Positions 34,196-46,200 of a stretch of DNA of 64,000 nucleotides are shown here, piece after piece (the stretch's first letter is position 1; each line of letters opens with the position of its first letter). The DNA comes from Nannobrachium achirus (taxonomy: Eukaryota; Chordata; Actinopteri; Myctophiformes; Myctophidae): contig OY997651.1 in assembly GCA_963921795.1 (NCBI GenBank), forward strand, positions 52,757,018-52,821,017. Reading direction: 5' to 3'. Position numbers and translations under genes: made by a program. The notes beneath the pieces were generated by a model. It saw only the letters and a list, made by a program, of their open reading frames with translations, had not been told where the DNA came from and did not search any database.

Positions 34196-34560
34196 CTGGG
34201 ATACAATCCCTTTTATGCCCATATATGGAGATCCCTAACATAAACCCTTTCATGCCCATATATGGAGATCCCTAACAGAATCCCTTTTATGCCCATATAT
34301 GGAGATCCCTAACAGCATCCCTTTTATGCCCATATATGGAGATCACTAACAGCTAACAGAATCCCTTTTATGCCCATATATGGAGATCCCTAACAGAATC
34401 CCTTTTATGCCCATATATGGAGATCCCTAACAGAATCCCTTTTATGCCCATATATGGAGATCCCTAACAGAATCCCTTTTATGCCCATATATGGATATCC
34501 CTAACAGAATCCCTTTTATGCCCATATATGGAGATCCCTAACAGAATCCCTTTTATGCCC
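34196..34560. repeat. 37-bp minisatellite carrying CCATATATGG (CArG) in each unit
   Basis: Nine full units and one partial unit of AATCCCTTTTATGCCCATAT-ATGGAGATCCCTAACAG. Each full unit holds CCATATATGG, the CC(A/T)6GG consensus bound by serum response factor. Confidence 0.85.
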
Positions 34561-34670
34561 AGTTGGTTGCTAGGGTAAAAAAACATGGTTGCTATGGTAA
34601 ACAGTTGGTTGCTAGGGTAAACAGTTGGTTGCTAGGGTAAAACCATGGTTGCTAAGGTGGTTGCTAACGT
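34561..34670. repeat. GTTGGTTGCTAGGGTAAA minisatellite
   Basis: About five imperfect units of roughly 24 bp follow the CArG array directly. Confidence 0.7.
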
Positions 34671-34985
34671 ACACTAACAGACCAGCAACAACAGACTGTT
34701 GCCACAGCAACGTACACAAAGGTTTGTGTACACATGTGGTGTGATGTCATACTGAAGATATATGACATCACACCGTACACAAACAAAGGTGTGACGTGTG
34801 ACGTGTGACGGACGGACGGCCGGTGGAGGTTTTCATAGTAAACTGCTCCCTGACGGTCGCAATAAAAACATCTCTGGCAGAAGTTTCTGAATTAATTAAT
34901 TATATACTTATAGAGGCTGTGTTAAGTTACAGTGAAATGGCTTGATATTACATCACATGAAATTACACCTTATGTAAATAGTTAC

Positions 34986-35061
34986 CTGGCTCATCCGCAG
35001 CTTTCGCATTTTGCACTGCTGCAACGGCCAACCCAGCGAAAAGAAGGATCGCAATCTTCAT
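34986..35061 (-). CDS. Signal-peptide exon of a small secreted protein (partial)
   Basis: Reading from 35061, MKIAILLFAGLAVAAVQNAK followed by AADEP is a classic signal peptide: Lys, a hydrophobic core, then small residues before cleavage. A GTAACT donor follows 34986 in phase 1. The context just before the Met (CTCACAGAAA) is acceptor- or 5'UTR-like. Length, phase and sequence resemble first coding exons of fish Ly6/CD59-like genes, and an orphan Ly6 exon lies at 10986 on the other strand. No downstream exon was found, so the protein is unidentified. Confidence 0.45.
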
Positions 35062-35291
35062 TTTCTGTGAGAATGTAAAACAAAAGCTCTCAGTAGTTGT
35101 ATGACTCTGTATGGTGTCGGATCTCATAATACAGTGGTATTCAAACTTTGCTTTTCTGGATCAGGGCCCATTTGAAGATCTCAAAAACACACCCTTCTGG
35201 CCACTTAAGATGCTAGCCTTTAGGCTGCCATATTAAGCACTCAGATGGATGGGCCATGTGCTTTTTCAAAGCATACCGTATGTTATCCATC

Positions 35292-36301
35292 TAGGCCTGT
35301 CCTCTAAAAATCGACGAATCGACGCGTCGTTTTAAGCCCCGGGAATCGACGCCAATTGTTTGAGTCGAGGAGTCGAAAATATATATTTTTTTATATCACC
35401 AATTAGCCTACTACTGCGGTGCACTGCTAGACTGGTGTCATGTACTTCCAATTGAGAGATGTAGCAATTGGCGAACAGTTATTTATTGTCTCGCACCAGC
35501 GTAGGGGTGAAAGTGAGACGGAACGGCCAGAACCGCCGCTTCGTTAAAACATTCGGAGCCGGGACGGTGTTCCGTTAAGAGGAGAAGCACGCTGTCAAAA
35601 TCCCCTATTAAATAACCTGCCACAGCACACACGCACGTCCACGAAGTAATTAAACAATCTATTAAAGTCAAATTAACATACACAAGTGTAGGCTACTAGT
35701 TACATTTTCTAATTAAAGTGCTTCTGAATTGTTCCAGTGTTGTAAGTAATCCATGATGATGTTTGTAGTTTGTTTCGCTGTGTTTGCGTCCATGACATGT
35801 CCACACTGAGGGCTCTAGCTGGGAGCTGTGCCTCCAGCTATTTATGATCCGTTTCTGAAATGAATCCGTTCTCGACACCGACTCATTACTCTGTCAGTGC
35901 TCGGTGTCCCGCGACTGCGGACTGGATCCCATCGTTCATTTAAAAGAGCCGTTCAAGAGAGCGGAATCGTTCGCGAATGTCTCATCTCTACTGCACGGCA
36001 GTGGATGCTGCCGAGACGGGGCAGAGTTGATCAGCGGAGATGTTTTATTTGTTTTAACGGTGTGTTGTACATTGCTATGCAGATAATGTTTGTGCTCGCG
36101 CACCGATATCACCGAAAACACCGTGCATTCAATTCATCTTAATGTATTATTGTGTTGTGTTGATGTGGACGTTTAAAGCAACACTTTATTTTTTTATTTA
36201 TTTTTTTACACAAAGTAGACTATAAAACGATTCGTCGACGCGTCGGAATGAACCCCTTGACTCGAGTCGATTTCAAAAATCCCGAGTCGAGGACAGCCCT
36301 A
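35292..36301. mobile_element. Non-autonomous hAT element with perfect 8-bp TSD
   Basis: Ends TAGGCCTGTCCTC and GAGGACAGCCCTA, flanked both sides by TATCCATC (35284-35291, 36302-36309). Sub-terminal ATCGACGAATCGACGCG repeats are inverted at the other end. No transposase frame. Confidence 0.85.
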
Positions 36302-36460
36302 TATCCATCATTATACAACAGGTAGTTCCAACAATGATTGGTTGAAACAATGACTGTGACCGTGATCATATTCAGCATTATGTAACGCTCTCATCAATCA
36401 AAGAAATTAGTTGACTTGTTTTTTTTTTTTTTTCAGGGCAACAGCTGTATAATCGCAATA

Positions 36461-36609
36461 TTACACTCGAGGGTGTGCCATATCGTCAGATATCATCAGT
36501 GTCAGATATCATCACTGTGCTGCCAACAGAACTCGCCCTTCAGGCTTGTTGTTCCTGAGGCAACGTGGGTGTGATGATATCTGATGATATAGCACACCCT
36601 CTCGTGTAA
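36461..36609. mobile_element. Palindromic MITE, about 149 bp
   Basis: TTACACTCGAGGGTGTGCC at the left faces CACACCCTCTCGTGTAA at the right, and pairing continues through ATATCGTCAGATATCATCA. No coding capacity. Confidence 0.7.
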
Positions 36610-36917
36610 CATTGCTTAAATTGTAAAAAAAGAAAAAGAAAAAAAGGCTACTATATTGTTGTACATAATTATTTCTTATCATTAAAATCGTAGTGTTTTG
36701 CCAAGTAAATGGGGGTTACGCTAGCCCACATTGAGTATAGTATCTAGTCAGTATTGAGCTCACCTTCAGTAGTTTGGGGGAAGTCCTCAGAGCTGAGAAG
36801 AACCTTGTCAGAGATGTCTGTAATGTGAACTGTGAAGTCCTTCTGCCCGAGCTTCTGGAATATATAATGTACTAACTGCCCCAGGTGTTTATGGAGGGAG
36901 GGGGTTGCAAATATATC

Positions 36918-37246
<329 letters not shown>

Positions 37247-37497
37247 TGCGTGCATGCGTGCGTGTGCATGTGTCTCACATAGTGTTCTCATAGATAAACA
37301 TTGCACATCATATTATGCCAAACAAAGTAATAAAATATGTCAATATCAATATTTTGCAGCATAATCAAACAATGCCCAGAATTGTCATCAATGTCAGTTT
37401 GTTTTATTCTTCAAACTTGTCTAAGTAGTTCTGTCTGGATCATGACATTTTACGATGTGATGATTCATTTTCATACAAAATAGTATTTCTTTTAGGT

Positions 37498-37938
37498 CAG
37501 GGGTCTTTCTTGACCCCTTAGTCTTTTCTGAACAAGGACCCCTTAGTTGAGAGAGAGATGAAGCATGAAAAGAGATGAACCGCCAAAACCTTTTCATTGA
37601 TTCCATATAGTTTCACTGTTTGGCAGCACAATCATCAGTGTATTTTAGATTCATGTCAATTTGTGTTTTCAGACATTTTAACCACTTGAACCGTCAATAC
37701 TTAATAAACTTTACCTTTCACTCTGTACTTCGTCTGCTCTTTTTCCCCTCTACACCAGAGCTCTTTGCCGAAAAAATAGCCGATCTACAAGCTCACAACG
37801 GCTCGCAGCTCGAGGCATTGTGAACTTGTAGATCTGCTATTTTTGGCTAAAGTTTTGGCAAAAAAAAAACTTTCTATCACTCAAAGATTTGGAGGACCCC
37901 CTGTAGTAACTCTGAGGACCCCCTGTTGAAGACCCATG
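37498..37938. mobile_element. hAT-like element (CAGGGGTCTT family) with hairpin
   Basis: Ends CAGGGGTCTTTCTTG and GTTGAAGACCCATG; flanks TTTTAGGT and TTTTAGGC. The interior is the inverted counterpart of the element at 33002-33383, with the hairpin at the equivalent position, so the hairpin was present before this family spread. Confidence 0.65.
37767..37847. repeat. Palindromic hairpin repeat (family H)
   Basis: GCCGAAAAAATAGCCGATCT pairs with the complementary GATCTGCTATTTTTGGC side; inner arms CTACAAGCTCACAA and TTGTGAACTTGTAG. Confidence 0.85.
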
Positions 37939-38139
37939 TTTTAGGCCATTATTGCGATGTTTTAGGCCATTATTGCGACCGAAGGCCGGTCGCAGTATAC
38001 CATGAGAAATGTTGTAGCTTGTCCCTCTGTCCGTCCGTCCGTCCGTCCGTCCGTCCTTCCTTCCGTCCTTCCGTACAGGACGTGACATCATCAAAGATCA
38101 AACCCTGGATATTCATCACTGGCCAGATGGCAAAGGCAT

Positions 38140-39320
38140 GGCCCATATCTGTGTAGATGGTTCAGATAGGGATCTCCATGTATGGGCATAAAATACATTG
38201 TATGTATATGAATACATATTATTATTAATAAAGGATAAAATAAAATAAAAAGTCCATATATGGTCATTCCCAGAAACAAAATCCCTTGTATACCCATAGA
38301 GATTTCTGATGTCATTAATCCCAGGCCGAAAACGTTAATATTAAGTCCATATATGTATATGGATATATATATATATATTAATAAAGGATCAAATAAATAA
38401 AATGTCCATATACAGTATGGGCATTCCCAGATGATGCCCTGTTAGGGTACCCCTTATGTCTATATATGGAGATCCACAGGCATCAAACCCAGGCCCTAAC
38501 TCGCCAAGACCCTGCTTGGCTTTACTAAATAACATACACCCATACACGGAGATTCCTATATTATCAATATTAAGGACATTATTAAGGATATTATGTTATC
38601 AATAAGGACACATCTGGGAATGCCCATATTTGGTAATGCATGTTTTGACATAACATTGTTGATCATGCAGGGGTCTCCATATACATCACTGGCCAGATGG
38701 CCAAGAATTGGCGCAACCTCGCCAGGTGACCATCTACTGTAGCTGCTTCATTGAAATGAATCAGATATTGGGAAGCTTATTTGGAGAGAAAAGTATAGTA
38801 ATACCGCACCGGTACACACACACACACACACACACATATTTAATTATCATTAATTAAATATTTGTGTTCCAAAGACTTTGTTTGCTTGTGCAAAATAATA
38901 TGACGCCCTGAGCCAGGGTGGTGTTAGTTTTATTCATTCAACAGACAGGACAATTTTCCAATGTACATTTTAAGCATTTAGCAGACACAAGCTTCTAACC
39001 CATGAGTGAATATATTATATGAATGTATCTGTAAGGAGCTTAGGCCTATACCTCTTTCACAAGTATAGGAATGTGCCATATAGGCCCTATTTAAAACGAC
39101 TCATTATACTCATTTTACTCACATAACCATGTACAATAACACCTCTACATTACACAAAATCTTTGTTGTGGTCAGTTAACAACACTGACCTGCCAAGCAA
39201 AGGTCCTGCACTTTGCGCCACAGAGACTGGCACAGGTGGAAAAAAACAGCCTGTTATTCTGGTCCCTGGCAGCTCCTCCCTCAGGGCGTTCATTAGGGCC
39301 ATCTCGTAATCTGAGAGAAC
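38140..39320. other. non-coding stretch with scattered CCATATA repeats
   Basis: Diverged copies of the GGGATCTCCATATATGGGC unit occur near 38165, 38335, 38405, 38460 and 38545, with a short (CA)n at 38814-38835. No exon recognised. Confidence 0.5.
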
Positions 39321-39321
39321 T

Positions 39322-39620
39322 CGAAGGTGCCCTCCACACTACAGGCGGTTGCCGTCGAGGCTGCCGCTAGGATTAGCGGTGGCCGCACCGCGGTGAGACA
39401 CAAACACACTCGCTCAGTGAGTAAACGCCACGCGGTATTTCACAAAGATGAACACAATCCATCTCTCACCGCCCGCGTACGCATGCACAAACGAGCACGC
39501 TCGCGGGGGATTTAACGGGACCGCGCCCGCTCGCCTTGCCGCCCCAACACTTCCGCCCGCCTCTCATTGAAAATGAATTGCTAGGAGGCGGTGACCACGC
39601 GTAGTGTGGAACCCCCTTAA
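39322..39620. repeat. MITE-like GC-rich element
   Basis: CCCTCCACACTAC near the left faces GTAGTGTGGAACCCC near the right, with GCGGT/ACCGC-rich sub-terminal sequence. Class and exact ends are uncertain. Confidence 0.4.
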
Positions 39621-39768
39621 CAGGGCTCCATCTTGCACGTGAATGGGGGTATGGATGGACGGATGCATGGACAAACAGGTGTTAAAAAAGAAGGAAAATA
39701 TATTATTCTACTTTGCATAAAATATGAAAAAGGCAGGTCCATTGGCAAGAAGGCCTACAGTGAGAGTC

Positions 39769-39769
<1 letters not shown>

Positions 39770-39830
<61 letters not shown>
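39770..39830. repeat. (CA)n microsatellite
   Basis: Pure CA run. On the minus strand it starts a few bases after the donor of the MULE-like exon. Confidence 0.9.
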
Positions 39831-39832
<2 letters not shown>

Positions 39833-39837
39833 CTTAC

Positions 39838-40672
39838 CGTTGGTCTGTGACCCGCTCTACACGCCTCCTCACATGTCTGAGGACAGACCGATACATGGCC
39901 TCCGTTTTCCCGGACATTAAAATGTGCACCAAAGGCACCACCCTATCCAGATACAGCCCGTGAATTGTGGCGTACTGGAAAAAGGGCCTCGGGCACATCC
40001 GGAATGTGGCGTCCATGTATATCTAAAACAAATGTCAAAATCCATTTTATTCATACTGATATAAACTAGACCTGTATCATTACAGAAAACACTTATTAAA
40101 ATATTCAACCACAGCACCTTTAAGGTGATCAAGCATTGATATACAACATATTTTAATTAGCATTTCACTAACAGGTGTTTTGTGGGAGAGGGTTCTCACC
40201 TGGTCACAATGACACAGTCTGTCCAAATTCTCGTCTGTTGTAAAGACTAGGTAGCCGTGCTGCCCGTTATTCTTTGAGAGGAACTGGTCCCCTCCCCACG
40301 TAGCAGCCCATTCCCCCTGCACGGCGACCTCTTGGACTGTGCGGGGGATGGGAGGCATGTGGCTGGCCCGGCGTCTCTCCAGACGAGTTTTCACTGACTC
40401 CCAAGTGGGGAGGTGTTGACCTCGTGCTGCTTGGGCAGCAACTTGGTCATACACCCGCTTGACGGGTTGAGTAGGATTGGCCGCCACCAAGTTGAGCATC
40501 CGCTCTTTTACAGCCGTGGTGGCGACCAGATCCTCCTCTCCCGCGTGCATGTGGTCACCTGGCGGTTTTAAAATGGTGATCTGTGGATTTTCGGCGTCCA
40601 CATCGAGGTACTGCATGTGGACCCACACGCCGCACCCCTGGCAAGCGCAACGCCAGTAAAGCTACACCTCCC
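39838..40672 (-). pseudogene. FLYWCH / MULE transposase-like gene fragment, two exons
   Basis: Minus strand. The first exon, about 40672-40200, opens with YWRCACQGCGVWVHMQYLDV and a His-x-His (GDHMHAGE), the end of a FLYWCH zinc finger. A helical stretch (AVKERMLNLVAANPTQPVKR) follows, then LVFTTDENLDRLCHCDQ before a GTGAGA donor. The second exon, 40022-39838, joins in phase 0 and reads IYMDATFRMCPRPFFQYATI, the start of a MULE (Mutator-like) transposase DDE domain, then a PLVHILMSGKTEAMYR segment; a GTAAGA donor follows. It resembles FLYWCH-MULE genes or elements of animals. The N-terminus and most of the DDE domain are missing, so it is a partial gene or transposon relic. Confidence 0.6.
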
Positions 40673-40689
40673 ACATTAACATTTACTAT

Positions 40690-40938
40690 GGTGCACAGTA
40701 GAGACCATATTGCCTTTTTAGATTTACACATTTCAGGAGAGCTAAACGCACAGAGCTATCATCCAAACACTTAGTGGAAAATATTCCATATGGACAATGT
40801 TTGCGCCTCAAGCCCATTTGTAGTGATCCTGCATTGGAATATACTAAAATGTGATCCCAATCTAAAACATTATCCAAACTTCCACCTAGGTTTTGTTTCA
40901 AAAGAGGTAGAAACATTTGGGACTGTATAAACCACCCA
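40690..40938 (+). mobile_element. Retroelement RT fragment, possibly Penelope-like
   Basis: The plus-strand frames read RDHIAFLDLHISGEL, then YHPNT and a NIPYGQCLRLKPICSD-like stretch, the pattern after the RT core of Penelope-like elements in fish. Decayed and short. Confidence 0.4.
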
Positions 40939-41369
40939 CCGGGTCCACTTTGTTAACTCGTCTAGTGCCTATCCCGAACTAGTCCGGGATTTTACATTGC
41001 GCCGCAATGCAAGGTGCCTTTCCCGAACTAGTCTGAGTCCGGCACTGTACTGAGGTAAACATTGTAAGGCCTTACCGTGTCACCGGGCTGTAGTGGGCCG
41101 CAGTCCGTGAGCCGTGATCTGTTTACATGCGACGCTGAGAGCATCGCGCTGCCATTTTTTCCATTGAATCCTATGCATCCTGGCCACTTTAAAGCTCTTT
41201 TTCTCTGATCTATGCTTTTTTTGGAAGATGACAACCTTTATTCATGGCTAAATAGCCGAAAAATAGGCCTCTAACACTAGCATTAGCCTATTAGGTAATG
41301 GAAGCTAACTTCATCCGGGTCATATTCATGTCACGCACAAACGTCATCGCGCGTCCCGGCTACATACAG

Positions 41370-42160
41370 TGCTTGCCTATGGGGCTTGCTCTGGCTACTC
41401 AGCAGACCTCTGGCACCATCTTCTGTCATCGTTTGTGTCAAGTCCTGGGCAGAATCTCCACTTTTGTCAACAAAAGTGCCATCGGGCCTCTTGCTGGGCC
41501 TTCATTCAGTCCCACTTTGCTTGCACCTCATGGTACTCCAACATCAAAAAGCCACTGAAGACTAAGCTCCAGACCTCCCAAAACAAACTGATTCGGCTAC
41601 TTCTTGACCTGGGGCCCATGACCCACGTTTCTCCCACACATTTTGCTAGCCTAAGTTGGCTCAGCGTTGAAGACAGGGTTAAACAATAAAAAATGGGATT
41701 GACTTTCAAAATAGTCAATGCAAATCTGACACCCACATCCACAACACCAGAGGGAGCACACACAATGATCTGATAACACAAACCCATAAGACAAAAATAA
41801 TGGGTAAATTCTCCTACAACACTGCCACCCAGGTGTGGAATTCCTAGACTACCTCCCTCAATCGCTGGCATCCTTCAAAACTGCCCCGAAAACTCACCTC
41901 TCAGGAGGCCAGAGAAGGGAGGTAGTTATTACTTCTCCCATACAGGCGAGAAGTGAGCATGGGCATGTTTTGTATGGGCAGAAAGCAACTATGGGTGAAC
42001 TATTGACTGACCTTACTGTACGTTGAACTTCTGAACTAATACAATTATTTCAAACAGACTTATTTGGTGTGCTGCCTCTTTCTTGGACTCTGACTAACTG
42101 TGATTTTACTCTGTGGGTGGAAGCTGAGTCTTCTGTGAAAGGATAACTTTCTAAAGGAAT
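41370..42160 (+). mobile_element. LINE (CR1/L2-like) ORF2 C-terminus and 3' tail
   Basis: KLQTSQNKLIRLLLDLGP, then HFASLSWLSVEDRVKQ and a later YNTATQVWNS-like segment, is the C-terminal signature of CR1/L2-type reverse transcriptase proteins. Frames are broken. The tail after about 41985 matches 14505-14690. Confidence 0.65.
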
Positions 42161-42194
42161 TAATACATGGGAATTCATCTAAAACCCCATCACA

Positions 42195-42405
42195 GGGTTA
42201 CTGAGGTTAGGGTTAGGTTTAGGGCTAGGTTTAGGCATATCTTTACTGAGGTTAAGGTTAGGTTTAGGGCTAGGTTTAGGCATATCTTTACTGAGGTTAA
42301 GGTTAGGGTTAGGTTTAGGCATAGTTTTACTGAGGTTTGGGTTAGGTTTAGGCATAGTTTTACTGAGGTTAGGGTTTGGGTTAGGTTTAGGCATAGAGGT
42401 TAACA
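42195..42405. repeat. Minisatellite of ACTGAGGTTAGGGTTAGG units
   Basis: Four to five units of 45-60 bp combine TTTACTGAGGTTAAGGTTAG with GGTTTAGGCATA. The core is the same as in the palindromic arrays near 15.6 and 30.8 kb. Confidence 0.75.
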
Positions 42406-42521
42406 TTCACCCGCGCGGTCCAAGTGAGCGCTCCAGACCTCCGCTCCAGCCAATCACAAGCCGCGCCTTCTAATTTATGCGACACCATCTCCTACGGTAG
42501 GAATGATCGCATCCTGTACAT

Positions 42522-43043
42522 CATACATGGGCAACTGGCGGCCCGGGGGCCACATGCGGCCCCCACCTTCACTTAATGCGGCCCGCAGGTTAATTTTGGA
42601 ATACTGATATATTATATATTTCAGCTGTTACAATTCCAACCATGCAAACATGACTCACTTTAATTACATCAGTCTATATTAGTAGCTTAATTACTTAGCA
42701 CAAGTCTTTTTTTATGTCCAATGTATTTGAATTTAAGTTAAAAAAGTTTGGCATAAGAACAGTCATATGAAATCAAATAAAAATGTTACTTCTTAGGAAT
42801 CCAATTAAAATACCTAAAAATAATCCCGGATTCCAATTCAAAAATTGCAAAAAATAGCTGATCTACAAGCTCAAAACGTGTCACATCGCGACGTGTTTTG
42901 AGCTTGTAGATCGGCTATTTTTTCACATTTTGACTTGTGTATGCATTGTGGCCCTCTGGAGTGAATGTGGAAAATATAGTGGCCCTCTGGAGTGAATGTG
43001 GAAATATAGTGGCCCTCTCCATCATCAAAGTTGCCCACCCCTG
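42522..43043. mobile_element. Non-autonomous hAT element (GGGCAACT family)
   Basis: Begins CATACATGGGCAACT and ends AGTTGCCCACCCCTG, flanked by perfect CTGTACAT duplications (42514-42521, 43044-43051). 522 bp. It carries a GTGGCCCTCTGGAGTGAATG tandem repeat near 42950 and a nested hairpin. A related piece lies at 44024-44070. Confidence 0.85.
42846..42927. repeat. Palindromic hairpin repeat (family H), co-varied arms
   Basis: TGCAAAAAATAGCTGATC pairs with GATCGGCTATTTTTT. Inner arms CAAGCTCAAAACG and CGTTTTGAGCTTG carry AAAA/TTTT where other copies have ACAA/TTGT, so both sides changed together. The fixed mismatch lies in the reverse sense, so this copy is inverted. Confidence 0.9.
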
Positions 43044-43454
43044 CTGTACATAGTGTTTTTATAACTGTGGTATTATTGAATGTTTTCTTTGCTTGCTATT
43101 TGTTATGTCCATGAATTACATACCAAGGACTTCCAAAGTAAAAAAGACTGTAAAAGGAATTATTTGGGATGTTCCTTTTTGGCAGGGTGTTTAACTGTAC
43201 TTGTACTGTACTGCATTTCAATTGTATTGACTATACTTGTAATGTTCTCCATTTTTGTCTGATAAAATAACCAATTGATCAATCCAAAAATGTAAGTACA
43301 CATTACACACATTGCTGCACACATTGCTGCACACATTGCTCCAATACCAGTGAAGGTATTTTATCACCCACAGACCGGACAGGTATGTGAAATAAATTGG
43401 GTTTATTAACTGCAACACAACTCATGTGGTTTATATGTTGAAGAATCCTTGCAG

Positions 43455-44085
43455 TACAGTTCCAAACTGAAGTCCATCTACGTTTCTCTGCCAATTGTCC
43501 TCACCTTGGTTGTCGTCTGCATGCTTTTCTCTGAAGGTACGACTCGACACCCTTACGGAGTCTATGGAGACTACGACTCCATCATCGGGTTGGGCGCTGC
43601 GGCCTCTGCTTTGACTGTGGTGACATGTGCAACAGCAGCACGATCGTGGTGCACACGCCGCTCACCAATAGAGAAACGCGAGGTTCTTGTATATGTAATG
43701 GCAATGTTCACATTCACCACATACGCGCCTAGTTTTGTGGTGCTGTGCATGATGCATTATGATGGTATTGATCTTTATGACACTATGGTCTGTTTGTGCA
43801 ACCTGCGGCTGGTGGCGGATGCACATCTGTTTTGGCAGGTCACCAACTGCACCACCGCAGGCAGATGCACTGGTGGTCCTGGAGAACATAGAGGAAGGTC
43901 AGAGGATTCACGACACAGATCAAACCATTGGCGTTCCTGGACTCTCGCTTGGAGGGGATGTGTGTGTTCCCACGGCTCCTCCCAGTGTCCAACAACATTG
44001 GGCAACAGGTGACCCACAAATTATGTTTGTGGGCAACTGGCGGCCCCCGGGCCGCCAGTTGCCCATGTATGCCTTAGGGAATTGA
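43455..44085 (+). pseudogene. Uncharacterised multi-pass membrane protein fragment
   Basis: After CCTTGCAG the frame runs open for 186 codons without an ATG start. It shows three hydrophobic segments (SIYVSLPIVLTLVVVCMLF, IIGLGAAASALTVVTCATAA, VLVYVMAMFTFTTYAPSFVV) separated by charged loops and Cys residues, then LRLVADAHLFWQ. Near 43860 coding-like content moves to another frame (ADALVVLENIEEGQRIHDTD), so there is an unseen splice or a frameshift. The helix spacing suggests the C-terminal part of a multi-pass receptor or transporter, but I do not recognise the family. Confidence 0.35.
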
Positions 44086-44473
44086 ACCTGGGCCGTTGAA
44101 TTACCTGCTAAAGTACCATGCATAGTAGTACATATGGACTGCAGGAATACACAAGCAACGGAGGGTGAGAGAACTTTCCTCCGTTTAATCCGGTCTGACT
44201 CCCAGTACGTAATACTCCGGATGATTTAGCTCTGTATACGGACCCTTACGTTCAGCACCCAAATGGACGGACTGAACGTACAAGATGTAGCCTATATAGC
44301 AAGAAGTACCCACGGCCACCGTTGTCAAACATATAGGCGCAGTAGTGATGAAAATTACTTTAACTAGGCTCTATGACAGCAGTTCTCAAACTGTGTGTCC
44401 CAATATAAATATATTTTTTCAAGAAACGGGAAAAAAGGAATGTCGTTAACCACTTGAAGAGGACGCCTCGACT

Positions 44474-44583
<110 letters not shown>

Positions 44584-45788
44584 TCAACACAGTCATCAGC
44601 ACAGACGTTGTGTTGGACAGTGAGGCACACAAGTCACAAGAAGAGATGATTTAGCTCAGCGGCTCATTTATTAATTGGGAATTATGTTCAATATATGAGC
44701 GGGTGTGTAGGCCTATGGGTGTTTTGTTATAATTACTCCGGGTCCGCATCCATGTGGTTAAATTTGTACCCTCGCGGAGTTGCATTTACCGCGATAAAGT
44801 TGTCGACAGACAGCAGAACCAGTCGAGACTGTTACCACGTATTATAGACCTACCAAACATCACGGCGGGTCAAACAAAAATGTGGTTCTACATATTTTGG
44901 CTAAATGCTTCGGTTTTTACACATGTGTGCAGAACCACCATGTGGCACGCGGCCCCAACCGGAGCAGAATTGGAGTGGAGAGAGCGGTTCGGCACATAAA
45001 TAACGTAAAGGAACTATGCATGTCGACGGATTTACCGTACGTACTTTCTCACCCAAAACGCACACAAAATCAAGCATACGTAACAAAAAATGGCCCTTAA
45101 CCCTCGCTACTGAGTTAGCTAACCAGGCTTTATTGAGGGCCAGAGTACACCAGAGTGATACAGTGCCGCTGTCGTGTTATGAAAGGACCTCATTGTAATA
45201 GTCTGACATGTCTACAAAAATCATGCAGTTTTAACGTTTCAAGTTTCAATTCAGTTGTAAAATGAATGGCTCTTCACAGACTCCCAGTAGGTATGGGAGT
45301 TTTTCATCATTGGTCATGTTTTCAAACTCACTTCGGGTGTGTGTAATCTGTGGGAAGTATGTGTCTCTGATGTCTTGGTATAGGTAGTGGTTATACAGTG
45401 GTCTTTGGTTGCCACCATGTGGCTTTAATATGCAATTGCTGTTATGTTTGTCCAGGGGTCATTTTAGGGTCAAGATCACTTGGCCTTTGGTGTTGTCAAT
45501 TTGTGGAAAGCACGGAAATAATTAATTTAACTTGACAGGTTAAGGATTATTACATTTGAAAGGCAGAGACATTTTAATAACTTAGATCCAAATGATGAAT
45601 TTGTGTGGTTGCATGACACATAGAAATTACATCTTTTCATCTGCATCATTTCTTGAAAAGGCCCGGTCGATGAGGAAGGATGGCCATTTGCATGTAAAAT
45701 GTCATATTTGTTCTTGTTACTTGCGCCAGCAGGGCGTGCAAGTACTGCGTTCGATATTATTTCATTTATGTTTTTTACATATTTACAC

Positions 45789-46200
45789 CAGCAAGACTCC
45801 CTAATCGGGAGATACGCGACCATCGGGTCGCATATACAAACTTAAGAAGGCAATGGTAGCCAATCAGGAGGGAATATGGGAAATGGGACAGATCCATGTT
45901 GATGACATGACTTTAGAGATACTGTGTACCGCTTTGTGTGATTTTGGGCCAAAATATGTAGGAGCAGTGTCCAAACCAAAAATGTGCCTCATGGTGGCGC
46001 TAGAAGAGGGCCATGTGAGAAATGAGGTGTGGGGGTTGTGGTTTGGCAGCCAAGGAGTGTGTGTGCAAAGTTTGGCATGGATAGAGGCGGAGATATGAGT
46101 AAGGCAAAAGTGTGACATGTGATGGACAGACAGACAGACTGACTGACAGACTGACAGCCGGTGGAGGTTTTGATAGTAACTGCGACCTGACGGTCACAAT
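45789..46200 (+). repeat. About 420-bp dispersed repeat, copy 2
   Basis: Full-length match to 20677-21105, from CAAGACTCCCTAATCGGGAG to GCGACCTGACGGTCACAAT. Confidence 0.7.

Noticed and set aside
34196-34560. CRISPR array
   Set aside because: Units are directly tandem without unique spacers, and the DNA is eukaryotic.
44880-45010. Possible DDE transposase end (SRIGVERAVRHINN)
   Set aside because: Only a short resemblance to the RIHVERAI motif of Harbinger-type nucleases, with no supporting flanking sequence.
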